Assembly: GCA_013376995.1 (NCBI GenBank)
Contig: JACAAZ010000002.1
Coordinates: 225,694 to 289,693 of the forward strand
Source: Bacteroidota bacterium
GTDB lineage: Bacteria; Bacteroidota; Bacteroidia; Bacteroidales; UBA4417
DNA: 64,000 nt
Direction: 5' to 3'
In this document: positions 44,847-53,386 of the stretch, piece by piece
Position numbering within the stretch: position 1 is the first letter of the stretch
How the letters are laid out: each line of letters opens with the position of its first letter
The notes under the pieces: model-generated
Seen by the model: the letters and a program-made list of their open reading frames with translations, nothing else
What the model was told of the DNA's origin: nothing
Databases searched by the model: none
Program-made: the position numbers and the translations under genes

Positions 44847-46397
44847 TCAATTAGTATGAAAAGCTTTATACACCAGTATGTTATTCTGTTCCCCGAGTTT
44901 TACACCCAGCTGCTTTACAAGGTTTGGATTCTCGAGGTAATTCCGGTCAGTCAGGATGATCACTTCAGCACCATTGAAAATATGATACCCCAGGGTCTGC
45001 ATGCTTTTAAAGCTGGTATCCTTCAACGTCCAGCCCTGCCTGTCGAGGAAATAGAGGCCACCGTTCGGTGACAAATCAGTAAGAAGAACTACATGAGATT
45101 TCCTGGAAACACCAATTTCGTCAAGGTACTGGCAGCTGCCATCGAGTTTATCTCCAATCACCGAAAACAAGTCCTCCTTAGTATCGTAGCGCTTCTCCAT
45201 TTTCTGCCTTGCATAATTGAGACTGAGCAGGCAAAGTACCAGGAATGCCAATCGTGTGAGGAGGTGAGATGACAGGACCGGGAACCGGTTCGAGAATGAG
45301 GTAAATGCATTGATTATCACGAAAACCAGGCCAGGGATCAGACCGAGAAAATAGTAATCATGCTGCCGGAATTGTTCGAAAAAGAGCAAAAAATAACTAA
45401 CAGATCCTAATAGAACTACAACCGTAATGATCAACAACTGCCGGTTTGCAAACTTAACCAGGACAAATCCAAGAATGGCAAGGATTGCAAAGACGTGCAA
45501 GGTGCTTTGATAGTAATAAGAAGAATACCAGTAGTTGAAAATATAATCAAACACTTCATGAACTCCTGCTTTGTCCATCTCCCAAACCGGCCGTGTTGAC
45601 AAAAGGAAATAGGAATCATGGCTGGCATGGTTATACCGGATTGCATAGAGATTCCACGCAATGACCAAAAGAAGTGTGAATGTGAAGAATATGAAAGGCA
45701 TGAGATTCTTCCATAAAATGGAGACTGTGCCATTACCCTTGCTTATATCAGCCAGGATAAGAACGAGGAAGAAGGCTGCCGGATTCAGAAAAGTAGTGAC
45801 TTTGATGAGGGATGACAATGCAAAAAACAGGAAACCTGACAACAGTAAAGATTTCCTTTTTCTGTCAACCAGGAACCGGTATGAATAGTACCAGCCGGAT
45901 AGCGTCAATCCCAGGGCTGCAGCATCCGGCAGGAAATTATTTGCATAATAGAGAAGAATGGTGGAGGAAAGAAACAGGAAGGTGAAAACAAAAGCATAAA
46001 AAGTGTCCTCAATGAGCAGGAACAAAAGCCTGAAAAGGGAAAAGAAGCCGAATGTGCAAATGGATAGATTAATAAGCCGGAGAATAAATTCATGTTCGCC
46101 AAACAGGCGGTATATCCATGCAGACAGGTAGTAAAGGATAGGGAATTCGCAGGCAGCGCGTCCATCCTGGCTCATCAGGTTATATACACCCGGGGATAAG
46201 AAATGCATCCCATGGTTGAGATAATACCTGATAAAGGAGAGGCTGTCAGTTTGCCTGATAAAATGAATTCCCTGGGGATGCAGGAAAAGGATGTGCTGGT
46301 AGTTATAGAAAATGTAAACCAGTAAAAGGAGGACAATAAATACGCTGTTTTTATGTGTCCTTATGAAATCAGCCGTTTTAGCCAAAAGGATTTTCAC
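44847..46397 (-). CDS. Membrane glycosyltransferase (GT39/ArnT-like)
   Basis: 516 residues with about 11-12 membrane helices and a first large loop with acidic DxxS/R residues (RQTDSLSFIRYYLNHG), as in lipid-linked sugar transferases of the PMT/ArnT superfamily. It would use polyprenyl-phosphate sugars on the periplasmic side. The start is GTG at 46397, overlapping the GT2 stop (GTGA), which shows translational coupling. Sugar and acceptor are unknown. Confidence 0.78.
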   Translation of the reverse strand: MKILLAKTADFIRTHKNSVFIVLLLLVYIFYNYQHILFLHPQGIHFIRQTDSLSFIRYYLNHGMHFLSPGVYNLMSQDGRAACEFPILYYLSAWIYRLFGEHEFILRLINLSICTFGFFSLFRLLFLLIEDTFYAFVFTFLFLSSTILLYYANNFLPDAAALGLTLSGWYYSYRFLVDRKRKSLLLSGFLFFALSSLIKVTTFLNPAAFFLVLILADISKGNGTVSILWKNLMPFIFFTFTLLLVIAWNLYAIRYNHASHDSYFLLSTRPVWEMDKAGVHEVFDYIFNYWYSSYYYQSTLHVFAILAILGFVLVKFANRQLLIITVVVLLGSVSYFLLFFEQFRQHDYYFLGLIPGLVFVIINAFTSFSNRFPVLSSHLLTRLAFLVLCLLSLNYARQKMEKRYDTKEDLFSVIGDKLDGSCQYLDEIGVSRKSHVVLLTDLSPNGGLYFLDRQGWTLKDTSFKSMQTLGYHIFNGAEVIILTDRNYLENPNLVKQLGVKLGEQNNILVYKAFHTN

Positions 46398-47278
46398 CAG
46401 GAATTCCTCATTCGTTTAAACTTAGAGACAAGGTCCGTCATCTCCTCCAATCCGGGGATTGCCAGGTCATCCCGGAAGGGTTCTCCAATCCGCAGGTATT
46501 TTCGCATAAAGGTGTTTGCTGTAATTCCCCATTTGAGTAAGAACATCTTACGGCCCTTATTTCTTTTTACCCTTTTTGTTGATTTAGAACCGAAATGGTA
46601 AACCCGCGCTTTTCCAAGCCCTTTGAAATAGCGAACTCCCGCCTGGACAAGCTTCATTGAGAGATCCGGATCGGAATACATTCCAGGGCTGAATTCCGTA
46701 CTCATCCCGCCGACAAGATCCCAGCTGTCAACATGAACAACATTCGGAGGCCAGGTGCTTCCGTTCCAATCGGATTTTTCTAATTCCTGAAATTCCTTCA
46801 GCAGGTCCTGTTCCCGGAAACTTTCCAAATCATCCCCGTAGTTTTTGACAAGCACGCAGGAATTACCGGTATCGGCCGGCTCTATCATCGTACTGGATAG
46901 CATGAAGCTTTTATGCCCAATTCGCCTGATCTCATTCAACAGCTCAACATCCCAGCCAGGTAAGAGGTACATATCGTCATTTACATAAACCAGGTAATCC
47001 GATTTAATGAGAGATCGGGCAATATTCAACCCATAGCAGATCCCTATATTTTCCGAAGCATGGATATAATCGATGTCACCCTGTGATTCAAGCCAATCAG
47101 CAGTTCCGTCCTTCCCCTCATTTACGATCACAATCATCTGGATAGCATTCCCTGAGTTCTTTCGGATGCTTCCAAGGCAAAGCTTAAGATAATCCAGGTT
47201 GTTCCAGCTGGGTACCAGGACTGACAATGAATACCGGGGAAGGGGTGAGTGTTGATATTTCCGGATATCTTCGATCAT
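46394..47278 (-). CDS. Glycosyltransferase family 2
   Basis: 294 residues. The GT-A fold is clear: SVLVPSWNNLDYLKLCL at the start, the DxD-type motif YVNDDMYL, and GLNIARS; the C-terminal part (YSDPDLSMKLVQAGVRYF) is the acceptor side. It transfers a nucleotide-activated sugar in the cytoplasm. Overlap of 4 bases with the membrane glycosyltransferase suggests they work in sequence, e.g. building then moving a surface glycan. Confidence 0.9.
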   Translation of the reverse strand: MIEDIRKYQHSPLPRYSLSVLVPSWNNLDYLKLCLGSIRKNSGNAIQMIVIVNEGKDGTADWLESQGDIDYIHASENIGICYGLNIARSLIKSDYLVYVNDDMYLLPGWDVELLNEIRRIGHKSFMLSSTMIEPADTGNSCVLVKNYGDDLESFREQDLLKEFQELEKSDWNGSTWPPNVVHVDSWDLVGGMSTEFSPGMYSDPDLSMKLVQAGVRYFKGLGKARVYHFGSKSTKRVKRNKGRKMFLLKWGITANTFMRKYLRIGEPFRDDLAIPGLEEMTDLVSKFKRMRNSW

Positions 47279-47353
47279 ACAGGGAATTTGAAGGCCAAAT
47301 TAAGCCAACTCTTTGAATATTGGGAATTATCAATGATAAAAGTAAGGATTAGA

Positions 47354-48340
47354 CTAGAGGGAAGAGCTACCTGCAAGAAATCCCAGGTCGGCAAGGACAA
47401 TTGCCGTGGCAGCCTCAAGGATTACAGGCATTCGCAATGCAATGCAGGTATCATGGCGGCCCTGGATCTGCAAAGTTCCTGTTTTCCCGCTTTTAAGATC
47501 CAGGGTTTCCTGCGGCAATCCTATGCTGGAGGTTGGTTTAACAGCCACCCGGAACAGCAGTTCATTACCATTACTAATTCCCCCGTTAATACCCCCGGCA
47601 TTGTTCGTTAAGGTCTTTCCTGATGCATCCAGGATCGGATCATTATGCTCGCCGCCTTTCATCCTGGCTGCATTAAAGCCGGAACCGAATTCAATTCCCT
47701 TTATGGCAGGAATGGAGAATACCAAATGGCTTATCAAAGATTCTGCACTGTCGAAAAAAGGTTCACCCAGGCCGACAGGGATACCGGAAGCCGTACATTG
47801 AATGATACCGCCGATTGAATCTCCTGTACCGGCGATTGCATCCAGGGCTTTCTGTATATCTGTTTCACCGCCTATTTCCAGGATTTCGGAGGTGATATTC
47901 ACCGGGGCTATGATCTTTTTGGCAACTACGCCTGCAGCAACCAGAGCAAGCGTCATCCTGCCGGAGAAATGTCCACCTCCGCGGGGATCAGCATATCCCT
48001 TGAATTTTTTCCCGGCAGTGAAATCAGCATGCCCGGGCCGGGGTGTAGTAAGCAGGCTTGCATAATCGGATGATCGAACATCCGAATTCTCAAACAGGAT
48101 GGTGAGCGGTGCGCCTGTAGTTTTTTCCTTATAGATGCCCGAAATGATTTTTGGAAGGTCTGCCTCTTTCCTGGGGGTTGTGCCTTGTGCTCCACTCCTG
48201 CGCCTGGAGAGGTCATGCTCAAAATCGCTGGCAGAGAGCGAAATGCCGGGGGGGACGCCATCAATTACCAGCCCGATTGCGCTTCCATGAGATTCCCCGA
48301 AAACAGAAAGCCTGAATATTCTTCCAAATGAATTCATCAT
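47354..48340 (-). CDS. aroC: Chorismate synthase
   Basis: 328 residues, a little shorter than the usual ~350-360. The FMN/EPSP-binding signatures are present: FGESHG near residue 14, RRSGAQ, RPGHADF, and GRHDTC near the C-terminus (usually GRHDPC). It forms chorismate from EPSP, last step of the shikimate route. Last gene of the aromatic operon, 9 bp after aroA. Confidence 0.96.
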   Translation of the reverse strand: MMNSFGRIFRLSVFGESHGSAIGLVIDGVPPGISLSASDFEHDLSRRRSGAQGTTPRKEADLPKIISGIYKEKTTGAPLTILFENSDVRSSDYASLLTTPRPGHADFTAGKKFKGYADPRGGGHFSGRMTLALVAAGVVAKKIIAPVNITSEILEIGGETDIQKALDAIAGTGDSIGGIIQCTASGIPVGLGEPFFDSAESLISHLVFSIPAIKGIEFGSGFNAARMKGGEHNDPILDASGKTLTNNAGGINGGISNGNELLFRVAVKPTSSIGLPQETLDLKSGKTGTLQIQGRHDTCIALRMPVILEAATAIVLADLGFLAGSSSL

Positions 48341-48349
48341 CTATTGATT

Positions 48350-49603
48350 TTATAAAACAGCTTGTCGAACCCCCAATTTTTCAAGGTCTTCGAAGAAACC
48401 GGGATAGGATTTGTCAACACATTGAATATCTGCGATAGTGACAGGCCCATCAGCACCTATGGCTGCAATTGCCGCCATCATGGCAATGCGGTGATCGTTG
48501 CAGGAATTAACATGCCCGGCCTTTGGTGTGCCACCCGTTATAAGCATTTCATTCCCGGCGACCTGCACTTTTATTCCAACATTTTTGAGCATGTTGCCTA
48601 TGCTTTCGGCCCGGTTGCTTTCCTTATGCAATAGCCGTTCCACTCCTGAAATTGAAGAGATTCCGTCTGCATATGCGGCCAATACTGCCAGGGGAGGAAA
48701 GAGGTCGGGGCAGTCGGAGGCATCAAATTGAAATGCCCTGATTTTAGAGGTGATTACCTCAACAGAAGTGCCATCAAGAATGTATTTAACACCAGCTTTT
48801 TCAAGTACTTCAAGTATTACTCTATCTGCCTGACGGCTATCCATACGAAGGCCATGAACGATAATGTTTCCGTGAATTGCGCCGGCAACCAATAGAAAAG
48901 CGGCATTGCTCCAGTCGCCCTCAACAGTGTATTGTTTTGCCTTGTATGCCTGTTTGCCTGGTATAATGAATTTCTGAAAGCCTTCATTATTAACCCGGAT
49001 GCCAAAGGTTTCAAGGAGTTCAAGGGTCATGTCGATATAGGGCCGGCTCCTGAGATTGCGGACTGTGATTTCTGAATTCTCTTCAGCAAGAGGCAAAGCC
49101 ATTAGTAAGCCGGTAAGCAACTGCGAACTCAATGACCCGTCTATGTCGGCGTTTCCCCCATGCAAAGGCCCTTGCAATTGAATGGGAAGAAAACCATTAT
49201 TAGAATTGATTCTGACACCAAACTGCTGAAGGGCTTCGCTGATCATTCCAGCAGGTCTCCTTAGAAGCGAACCTTCCCCCGAAATTGTAACAGGGGTATT
49301 GTACAAGGCTGCAATCGGTGAAAACATCCTGAGGGCAAGCCCGGATTCACCGCAATTCAATAAAGAGCCAATATTTCTTTGTCCGCTTATTACAGTTATA
49401 TCCCCTTTATTTTCCCAGAGATCACAGCCCAATTCCCTGGCAATACTGAATGCAGCTTGTGAATCATTACAATAGGATGGATTTATCAGGGTAGTTGATC
49501 CCTTTGCCAGGATAGCTGCAGCAATGGCCCGCTGGGTCATGCTTTTGCTGGGAGGAGCTTGAATGGAACCTCTAACTGTTGAGGGGAAAACGGACCTGTT
49601 CAT
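48350..49603 (-). CDS. aroA: 3-phosphoshikimate 1-carboxyvinyltransferase (EPSP synthase)
   Basis: 417 residues, the normal two-lobed enzyme. PPSKSMTQRAIAAA at the N-terminus, NCGESGLALRM, DGSLSSQ and the late NDHRIAMMAA segment are its known signatures. It joins shikimate-3-phosphate and PEP. Sits between the DAHP synthase-chorismate mutase gene (31 bp) and aroC (9 bp). Confidence 0.96.
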   Translation of the reverse strand: MNRSVFPSTVRGSIQAPPSKSMTQRAIAAAILAKGSTTLINPSYCNDSQAAFSIARELGCDLWENKGDITVISGQRNIGSLLNCGESGLALRMFSPIAALYNTPVTISGEGSLLRRPAGMISEALQQFGVRINSNNGFLPIQLQGPLHGGNADIDGSLSSQLLTGLLMALPLAEENSEITVRNLRSRPYIDMTLELLETFGIRVNNEGFQKFIIPGKQAYKAKQYTVEGDWSNAAFLLVAGAIHGNIIVHGLRMDSRQADRVILEVLEKAGVKYILDGTSVEVITSKIRAFQFDASDCPDLFPPLAVLAAYADGISSISGVERLLHKESNRAESIGNMLKNVGIKVQVAGNEMLITGGTPKAGHVNSCNDHRIAMMAAIAAIGADGPVTIADIQCVDKSYPGFFEDLEKLGVRQAVL

Positions 49604-49634
49604 TCAGAATTTACTTATTCATCAAATTTCATAA

Positions 49635-50759
49635 TTATTTCTCAATTGGGAGGCCTATTTCCATCATTGTATTCTCATTCATGACTTTTAGCTGGTGTGC
49701 AATGGATTCCTGGTGGATAGCCTTGAGAATGGTCGAGATAAATTCCACGCTTAACCCCTTGGTCCCGCCCTTACGGACAGCCTTATTCACAATTTCCTGC
49801 CAGCGGTTACTCTGAAGAATGGTGATATTATGCGCTTTTTTGAACTGGCCTATTGTTTGGGCAACCTGCATGCGGCGTTCAAGGATGTCGAGCAACAGGT
49901 CGTCATAAATATCGATCTGGCTCCGGAGTTCATCCATTGTACTCATAAACTGCGAATCAGGGGAGTCAACCGTGCGGAGGATCAGCTGGTCCAACAAGAT
50001 GCTCAGCTGATCCGGGGTTACCTGTTGTTTCTTATCGCTGAGGGCATGGTCAGGATCGAAATGGGATTCAATCATAAGTCCATCGTAATCAAGGTCCATA
50101 GCTTCCTGGGAAATATCCTGCAGGAAAGCCCTGTCGCCTCCCATATGGCTGGGATCGCAAAGGATCGAAAGCCCGGGGAACCGCTGGCGGAGATCAATGG
50201 CAATCTGCCATTTGGGCTGGTTACGGAAAGCCGTTTTTTCATATGAGGAGAACCCCCTGTGAATAGCGCCAATCCTGGTAATGCCCGCTTTGCAGAGTCG
50301 CTCAACAGCTCCTATCCATAATTCAAGTTCCGGGTTTATCGGGTTCTTTACAAATACCATTACATCAACTCCCTGGAGAGCATCAGCAATTTCCTGCATG
50401 GCAAAAGGGTTCACAGTTGTCCGGGCGCCGATCCATAAAACATCAACCCCGAATTTCAAAGCCTCATAAACATGTTTTTCAGTTGCAACTTCCGTAGCAG
50501 TGGGAAGACCTGTTTCCAGTTTAACCTGTTTAAGCCATTTCAGGCCTTCGGAACCAACACCTTCGAAGGAATTGGGGCGCGTCCTGGGTTTCCATATTCC
50601 TGCCCTGAAAACATCCACCTTGCCTGTAGCAGCTAATTCACGTGCTGTGATCATAAGTTGATCCTCAGATTCGGCACTGCACGGGCCGGCAATTATTAAC
50701 GGTTTATTCCTGAATATTTTCCAATTCCTGAGCGGTTCAATTTGAATATTAGTATTCAT
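49635..50759 (-). CDS. DAHP synthase-chorismate mutase fusion
   Basis: 374 residues from the ATG at 50759; an in-frame GTG at 50789 would add ten residues. Residues 1-270 are a type I-beta DAHP synthase (IIAGPCSAESEDQ, FRAGIWKPRTRPNSFEG, GARTTVNPFA, LCDPSHMGG). About 280-374 are an AroQ chorismate mutase (MDELRSQIDIYDDLLLDILERRM.., typical Arg/Lys pattern). The C-terminal mutase is the arrangement seen in Porphyromonas gingivalis, where it acts as a feedback sensor. Entry and branch-point control of the pathway in one chain. Confidence 0.95.
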   Translation of the reverse strand: MNTNIQIEPLRNWKIFRNKPLIIAGPCSAESEDQLMITARELAATGKVDVFRAGIWKPRTRPNSFEGVGSEGLKWLKQVKLETGLPTATEVATEKHVYEALKFGVDVLWIGARTTVNPFAMQEIADALQGVDVMVFVKNPINPELELWIGAVERLCKAGITRIGAIHRGFSSYEKTAFRNQPKWQIAIDLRQRFPGLSILCDPSHMGGDRAFLQDISQEAMDLDYDGLMIESHFDPDHALSDKKQQVTPDQLSILLDQLILRTVDSPDSQFMSTMDELRSQIDIYDDLLLDILERRMQVAQTIGQFKKAHNITILQSNRWQEIVNKAVRKGGTKGLSVEFISTILKAIHQESIAHQLKVMNENTMMEIGLPIEK

Positions 50760-50808
50760 AAGAGTAAGTTTAGATTTGTAAGCCAGCACTATATAGTATT
50801 GATTTTCC

Positions 50809-51735
50809 TTAATTCAGTGGTGATACGATATATGCAGTAGTTGTTGATTTATGTTTGTTTTGGTCAAGGATCTTTTCAATTTTATTTGCCTCTTTCATTA
50901 GATCCAGCAAGCTGTCAGGGTCGTTCATCATGATATACTGCCTGAAAAGCATAACCTTCTCAATGTAATTATCAATGACTTCAAGCAGCGGCTTTGCATT
51001 CTGCAGGAAAATAGGAGCCCAGGTTGCACTATTGCTTTTAGCCAGCCTGACAGTGCTTTCAAACCCACCGGCAGCAAGGCTTAAAATATTCTTCTCGTCT
51101 TTTTCCTTGTCGAGGACCGAAAGTGCCAAAGCAAAAGAACTGATATGCGACAGGTGCGATACGTAAGCAACATGGATATCATGTTCAGCGGAATTCATTA
51201 ATGAGATTCCCATTCCGAGTGTGGTAAGCATTCCTGAGATCAGATTCATGGCATCCTCATCGGAGTTCTGGCTATCACAAATGATGGCAAGCTTATTGTC
51301 GAAAAGCTTGTCTTTTGCTGCAAGCGGTCCTGAATACTCTGTGCCGGCCATAGGGTGGACAGCCACATACCGGCCTCTCAACGGGTGATTCTTCACGGTC
51401 CCTATAATATCCGCCTTGGTAGATCCCATATCGGCGACAACCTTACTCGTCCCTTTAACCCTGTCGAGGATATGAGGGAGCAGCCTTGAATTTACACTGA
51501 CCGGGGCACAAAGCAGTATGACATCCGATTGATCAATAGCCTGGTCCAGTTCGAGGATTTGATCCACCAATCCGTGGAGCAGCGCAAGATTGCGGTGTTC
51601 CTTGCTGGAATCCACGCCTATTATCTGACGGGCAAAACCCTTGTTTCTCAGGCTTAGGGCCAGGGAACCACCAATTAAGCCGATTCCGAGGATGCAGGTT
51701 GTTTTAGATACAATAGCTATTCTTTCTGTGTTCAT
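50809..51735 (-). CDS. tyrA: Prephenate dehydrogenase
   Basis: 308 residues. The N-terminal NAD-binding fold has GIGLIGGSLALSL and the chain keeps the conserved MAGTEYSG and HDIHVAYVSHLSHISSFAL segments that bind prephenate. It makes 4-hydroxyphenylpyruvate for tyrosine. Between the aminotransferase gene (43 bp) and the DAHP synthase gene. Confidence 0.93.
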   Translation of the reverse strand: MNTERIAIVSKTTCILGIGLIGGSLALSLRNKGFARQIIGVDSSKEHRNLALLHGLVDQILELDQAIDQSDVILLCAPVSVNSRLLPHILDRVKGTSKVVADMGSTKADIIGTVKNHPLRGRYVAVHPMAGTEYSGPLAAKDKLFDNKLAIICDSQNSDEDAMNLISGMLTTLGMGISLMNSAEHDIHVAYVSHLSHISSFALALSVLDKEKDEKNILSLAAGGFESTVRLAKSNSATWAPIFLQNAKPLLEVIDNYIEKVMLFRQYIMMNDPDSLLDLMKEANKIEKILDQNKHKSTTTAYIVSPLN

Positions 51736-51778
51736 TTTGAGTGTTTTAGTATTACCAGCACAGTTAAAAAGGATGATA

Positions 51779-52984
51779 TCATGCGGTTTTTCCGATCATA
51801 CTATTTGTGTTTGCTTCCATGATCCTTTCCAGCGCTGTTGAAAGCAGGGCTTTGTTACTGCAAAGTGAGATACGGATATATGGATTTCCATTTTTGCCGA
51901 AGATGAACCCTGGTGTAAGGAATAGATTCAGCTCACGGAGGAGGTAATCAGCAAAATCTTCAGAGGATGACCAGGTTCCCGGGATGCGGGCCCAGAGAAA
52001 TAGTCCGGCCTGGCGGGGATCAAGTTCGCACCCTAGTTCTTTCAATATTTCAAATGCAATTTTCCTTCGGTCGTGGTATGCACTATTCAGTGATTTGTAC
52101 CAGGAGGCATCAGCATTTAATGCTTTAACAGCTGCTTTTTGAATGCCCAGGAACATGCCTGAATCCATATTGCTTTTTACCTGAAGGATCGATTTGATAT
52201 ATTCCCTGTGGCCACCAATCATTCCAACCCTCCAGCCGGCCATATTGTGTGATTTGCTCAGGGAGTTCAGTTCCAGGGCAACCTCACGGGCCCCTTCAAC
52301 TTCCAGGATACTTAAATACTCTTCATTGAGAATGAAACTGTAAGGGTTATCATTGCAGATAAGGATATGATGTTTCCTTGCAAATGCAACAAGGTTTTCG
52401 AATAATTCCCTTGTGGCCTTTGTTCCTGTGGGCATATGGGGATAATTCACCCACATCAGCTTTACTTTTTTCAGACCTTGCTTTTCCAGCAAGTTTAGAT
52501 CCGGGTACCAGCCATTCTTTTCAAGAAGGTCATAATAACGAACTGAACCACCAACCATCCTTGTAACTGATTCATAAGCCGGGTAACCCGGATCAGGGAT
52601 CAGTACTTCATCCCCTGGATTTACAAAGGCCATGCTTACATGCATGATCCCTTCCTTAGAGCCAAGCAAAGGAAGTATTTCGCCGGAGGGATCCAGTTCA
52701 ACGTTGAAGAAGCTGCTATACCAGGAAGAAAAGGCTTCCCTGAGCGGTAATATCCCGTTGTATGACTGGTATCCATGTGCCCCGGGATTCGCCGAGACTT
52801 TTGAAAGCTCTTCTGATACATCAGGATGAGGGGGAAGATCGGGGCTTCCAATTCCCAGGTTAATTACCGGGAACCCATTGCGGCGCATTTCTTCCATTTG
52901 CTTCAGTTTCCTGGAGAAGTAGTACTCCTGGACCAGGCTGGTTCGCCTGGCCGGATGAATTAATTCGGGGTTTCCAATGTTCAT
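51779..52984 (-). CDS. Class I/II PLP aminotransferase (aromatic operon)
   Basis: 401 residues. The PLP Lys is in SLSKSHNMAGWR, the conserved aspartate-asparagine region is in NYPHMPTG (usually NNPxxPTG) and NDNPYSF. First gene of the aromatic operon, so it likely does the last step to Tyr and Phe; LL-DAP aminotransferase-like enzymes look similar, so this is not certain. Translation start at 52984, 33 bases after the attenuator. Confidence 0.85.
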   Translation of the reverse strand: MNIGNPELIHPARRTSLVQEYYFSRKLKQMEEMRRNGFPVINLGIGSPDLPPHPDVSEELSKVSANPGAHGYQSYNGILPLREAFSSWYSSFFNVELDPSGEILPLLGSKEGIMHVSMAFVNPGDEVLIPDPGYPAYESVTRMVGGSVRYYDLLEKNGWYPDLNLLEKQGLKKVKLMWVNYPHMPTGTKATRELFENLVAFARKHHILICNDNPYSFILNEEYLSILEVEGAREVALELNSLSKSHNMAGWRVGMIGGHREYIKSILQVKSNMDSGMFLGIQKAAVKALNADASWYKSLNSAYHDRRKIAFEILKELGCELDPRQAGLFLWARIPGTWSSSEDFADYLLRELNLFLTPGFIFGKNGNPYIRISLCSNKALLSTALERIMEANTNSMIGKTA

Positions 52985-53016
52985 TATCGTTAGGTTAGTG
53001 AGGGTAGATTCCAGGC

Positions 53017-53044
53017 AAAAAAAAAGGCCCCGTTATGGGACCTT
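53017..53044 (-). terminator. Attenuator terminator of the aromatic operon
   Basis: Read on the minus strand: AAGGTCCC, loop ATAAC, GGGGCCTT, then a run of T. The 8-bp stem has one G-U pair in RNA of this strand (it would be a C-A mismatch on the other), so it is built for minus-strand RNA. It stands between leader peptide and the aminotransferase gene and can stop transcription before the operon. Confidence 0.85.
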
Positions 53045-53064
53045 CTCGTTTATGTTTTTCTTCT

Positions 53065-53160
53065 TTACAGAAGTATAAATAACGATCCAATCCCCATCCT
53101 GCTACGATAGTAGTAAGAGAAGATTTGATAATACAGACCGTTGGTAAATGTTGTTCTCAT
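53065..53160 (-). CDS. Leader peptide of the aromatic operon (Tyr/Phe attenuator)
   Basis: 31 codons from ATG at 53160 to TAA at 53067-53065. Eight of 31 residues are aromatic: Phe5, Tyr10, Tyr11, Phe14, Tyr16, Tyr17, Tyr18 and Phe28. The peptide has no domain and is followed 20 bases later by an intrinsic terminator, just as in pheL/trpL-type attenuators. A sequence after the Tyr codons (minus strand GGGATT, 53094-53089) can pair with the GGTCCC of the terminator's first arm, a plausible antiterminator. Tyr starvation would stall the ribosome and allow read-through into the operon. Too short for usual gene finders. Confidence 0.8.
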   Translation of the reverse strand: MRTTFTNGLYYQIFSYYYRSRMGIGSLFILL

Positions 53161-53175
53161 GGGTATTGCTTAATA

Positions 53176-53183
53176 CAAAAGTA
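53176..53183 (-). promoter_or_regulatory. -7 element of the aromatic leader (TACTTTTG)
   Basis: TACTTTTG on the minus strand fits TAnnTTTG; it ends 15 bases before the leader ATG, giving a short 5' leader as attenuators have. The -33 element is not clear. Confidence 0.45.
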
Positions 53184-53386
53184 GCGTTAATTCTGATTTT
53201 AACTGCATTTTCATGATAAAAAAGTTGTCATTTAGTAAATTTATTATTTTAAGTATTTGACATACAGCATGATATATAAAACAGATTCACGTATATAAAA
53301 TATATGCTTTTAATCAAACTTATTGGCACTATTCACTTTTGATGAAATCAGGTATTCCTAACTTAGCAATCTATAATTTAAAAAGC

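Noticed and set aside
49635-50789. GTG start for the DAHP synthase gene
   Set aside because: The ATG ten codons downstream is at the usual N-terminus of this family.
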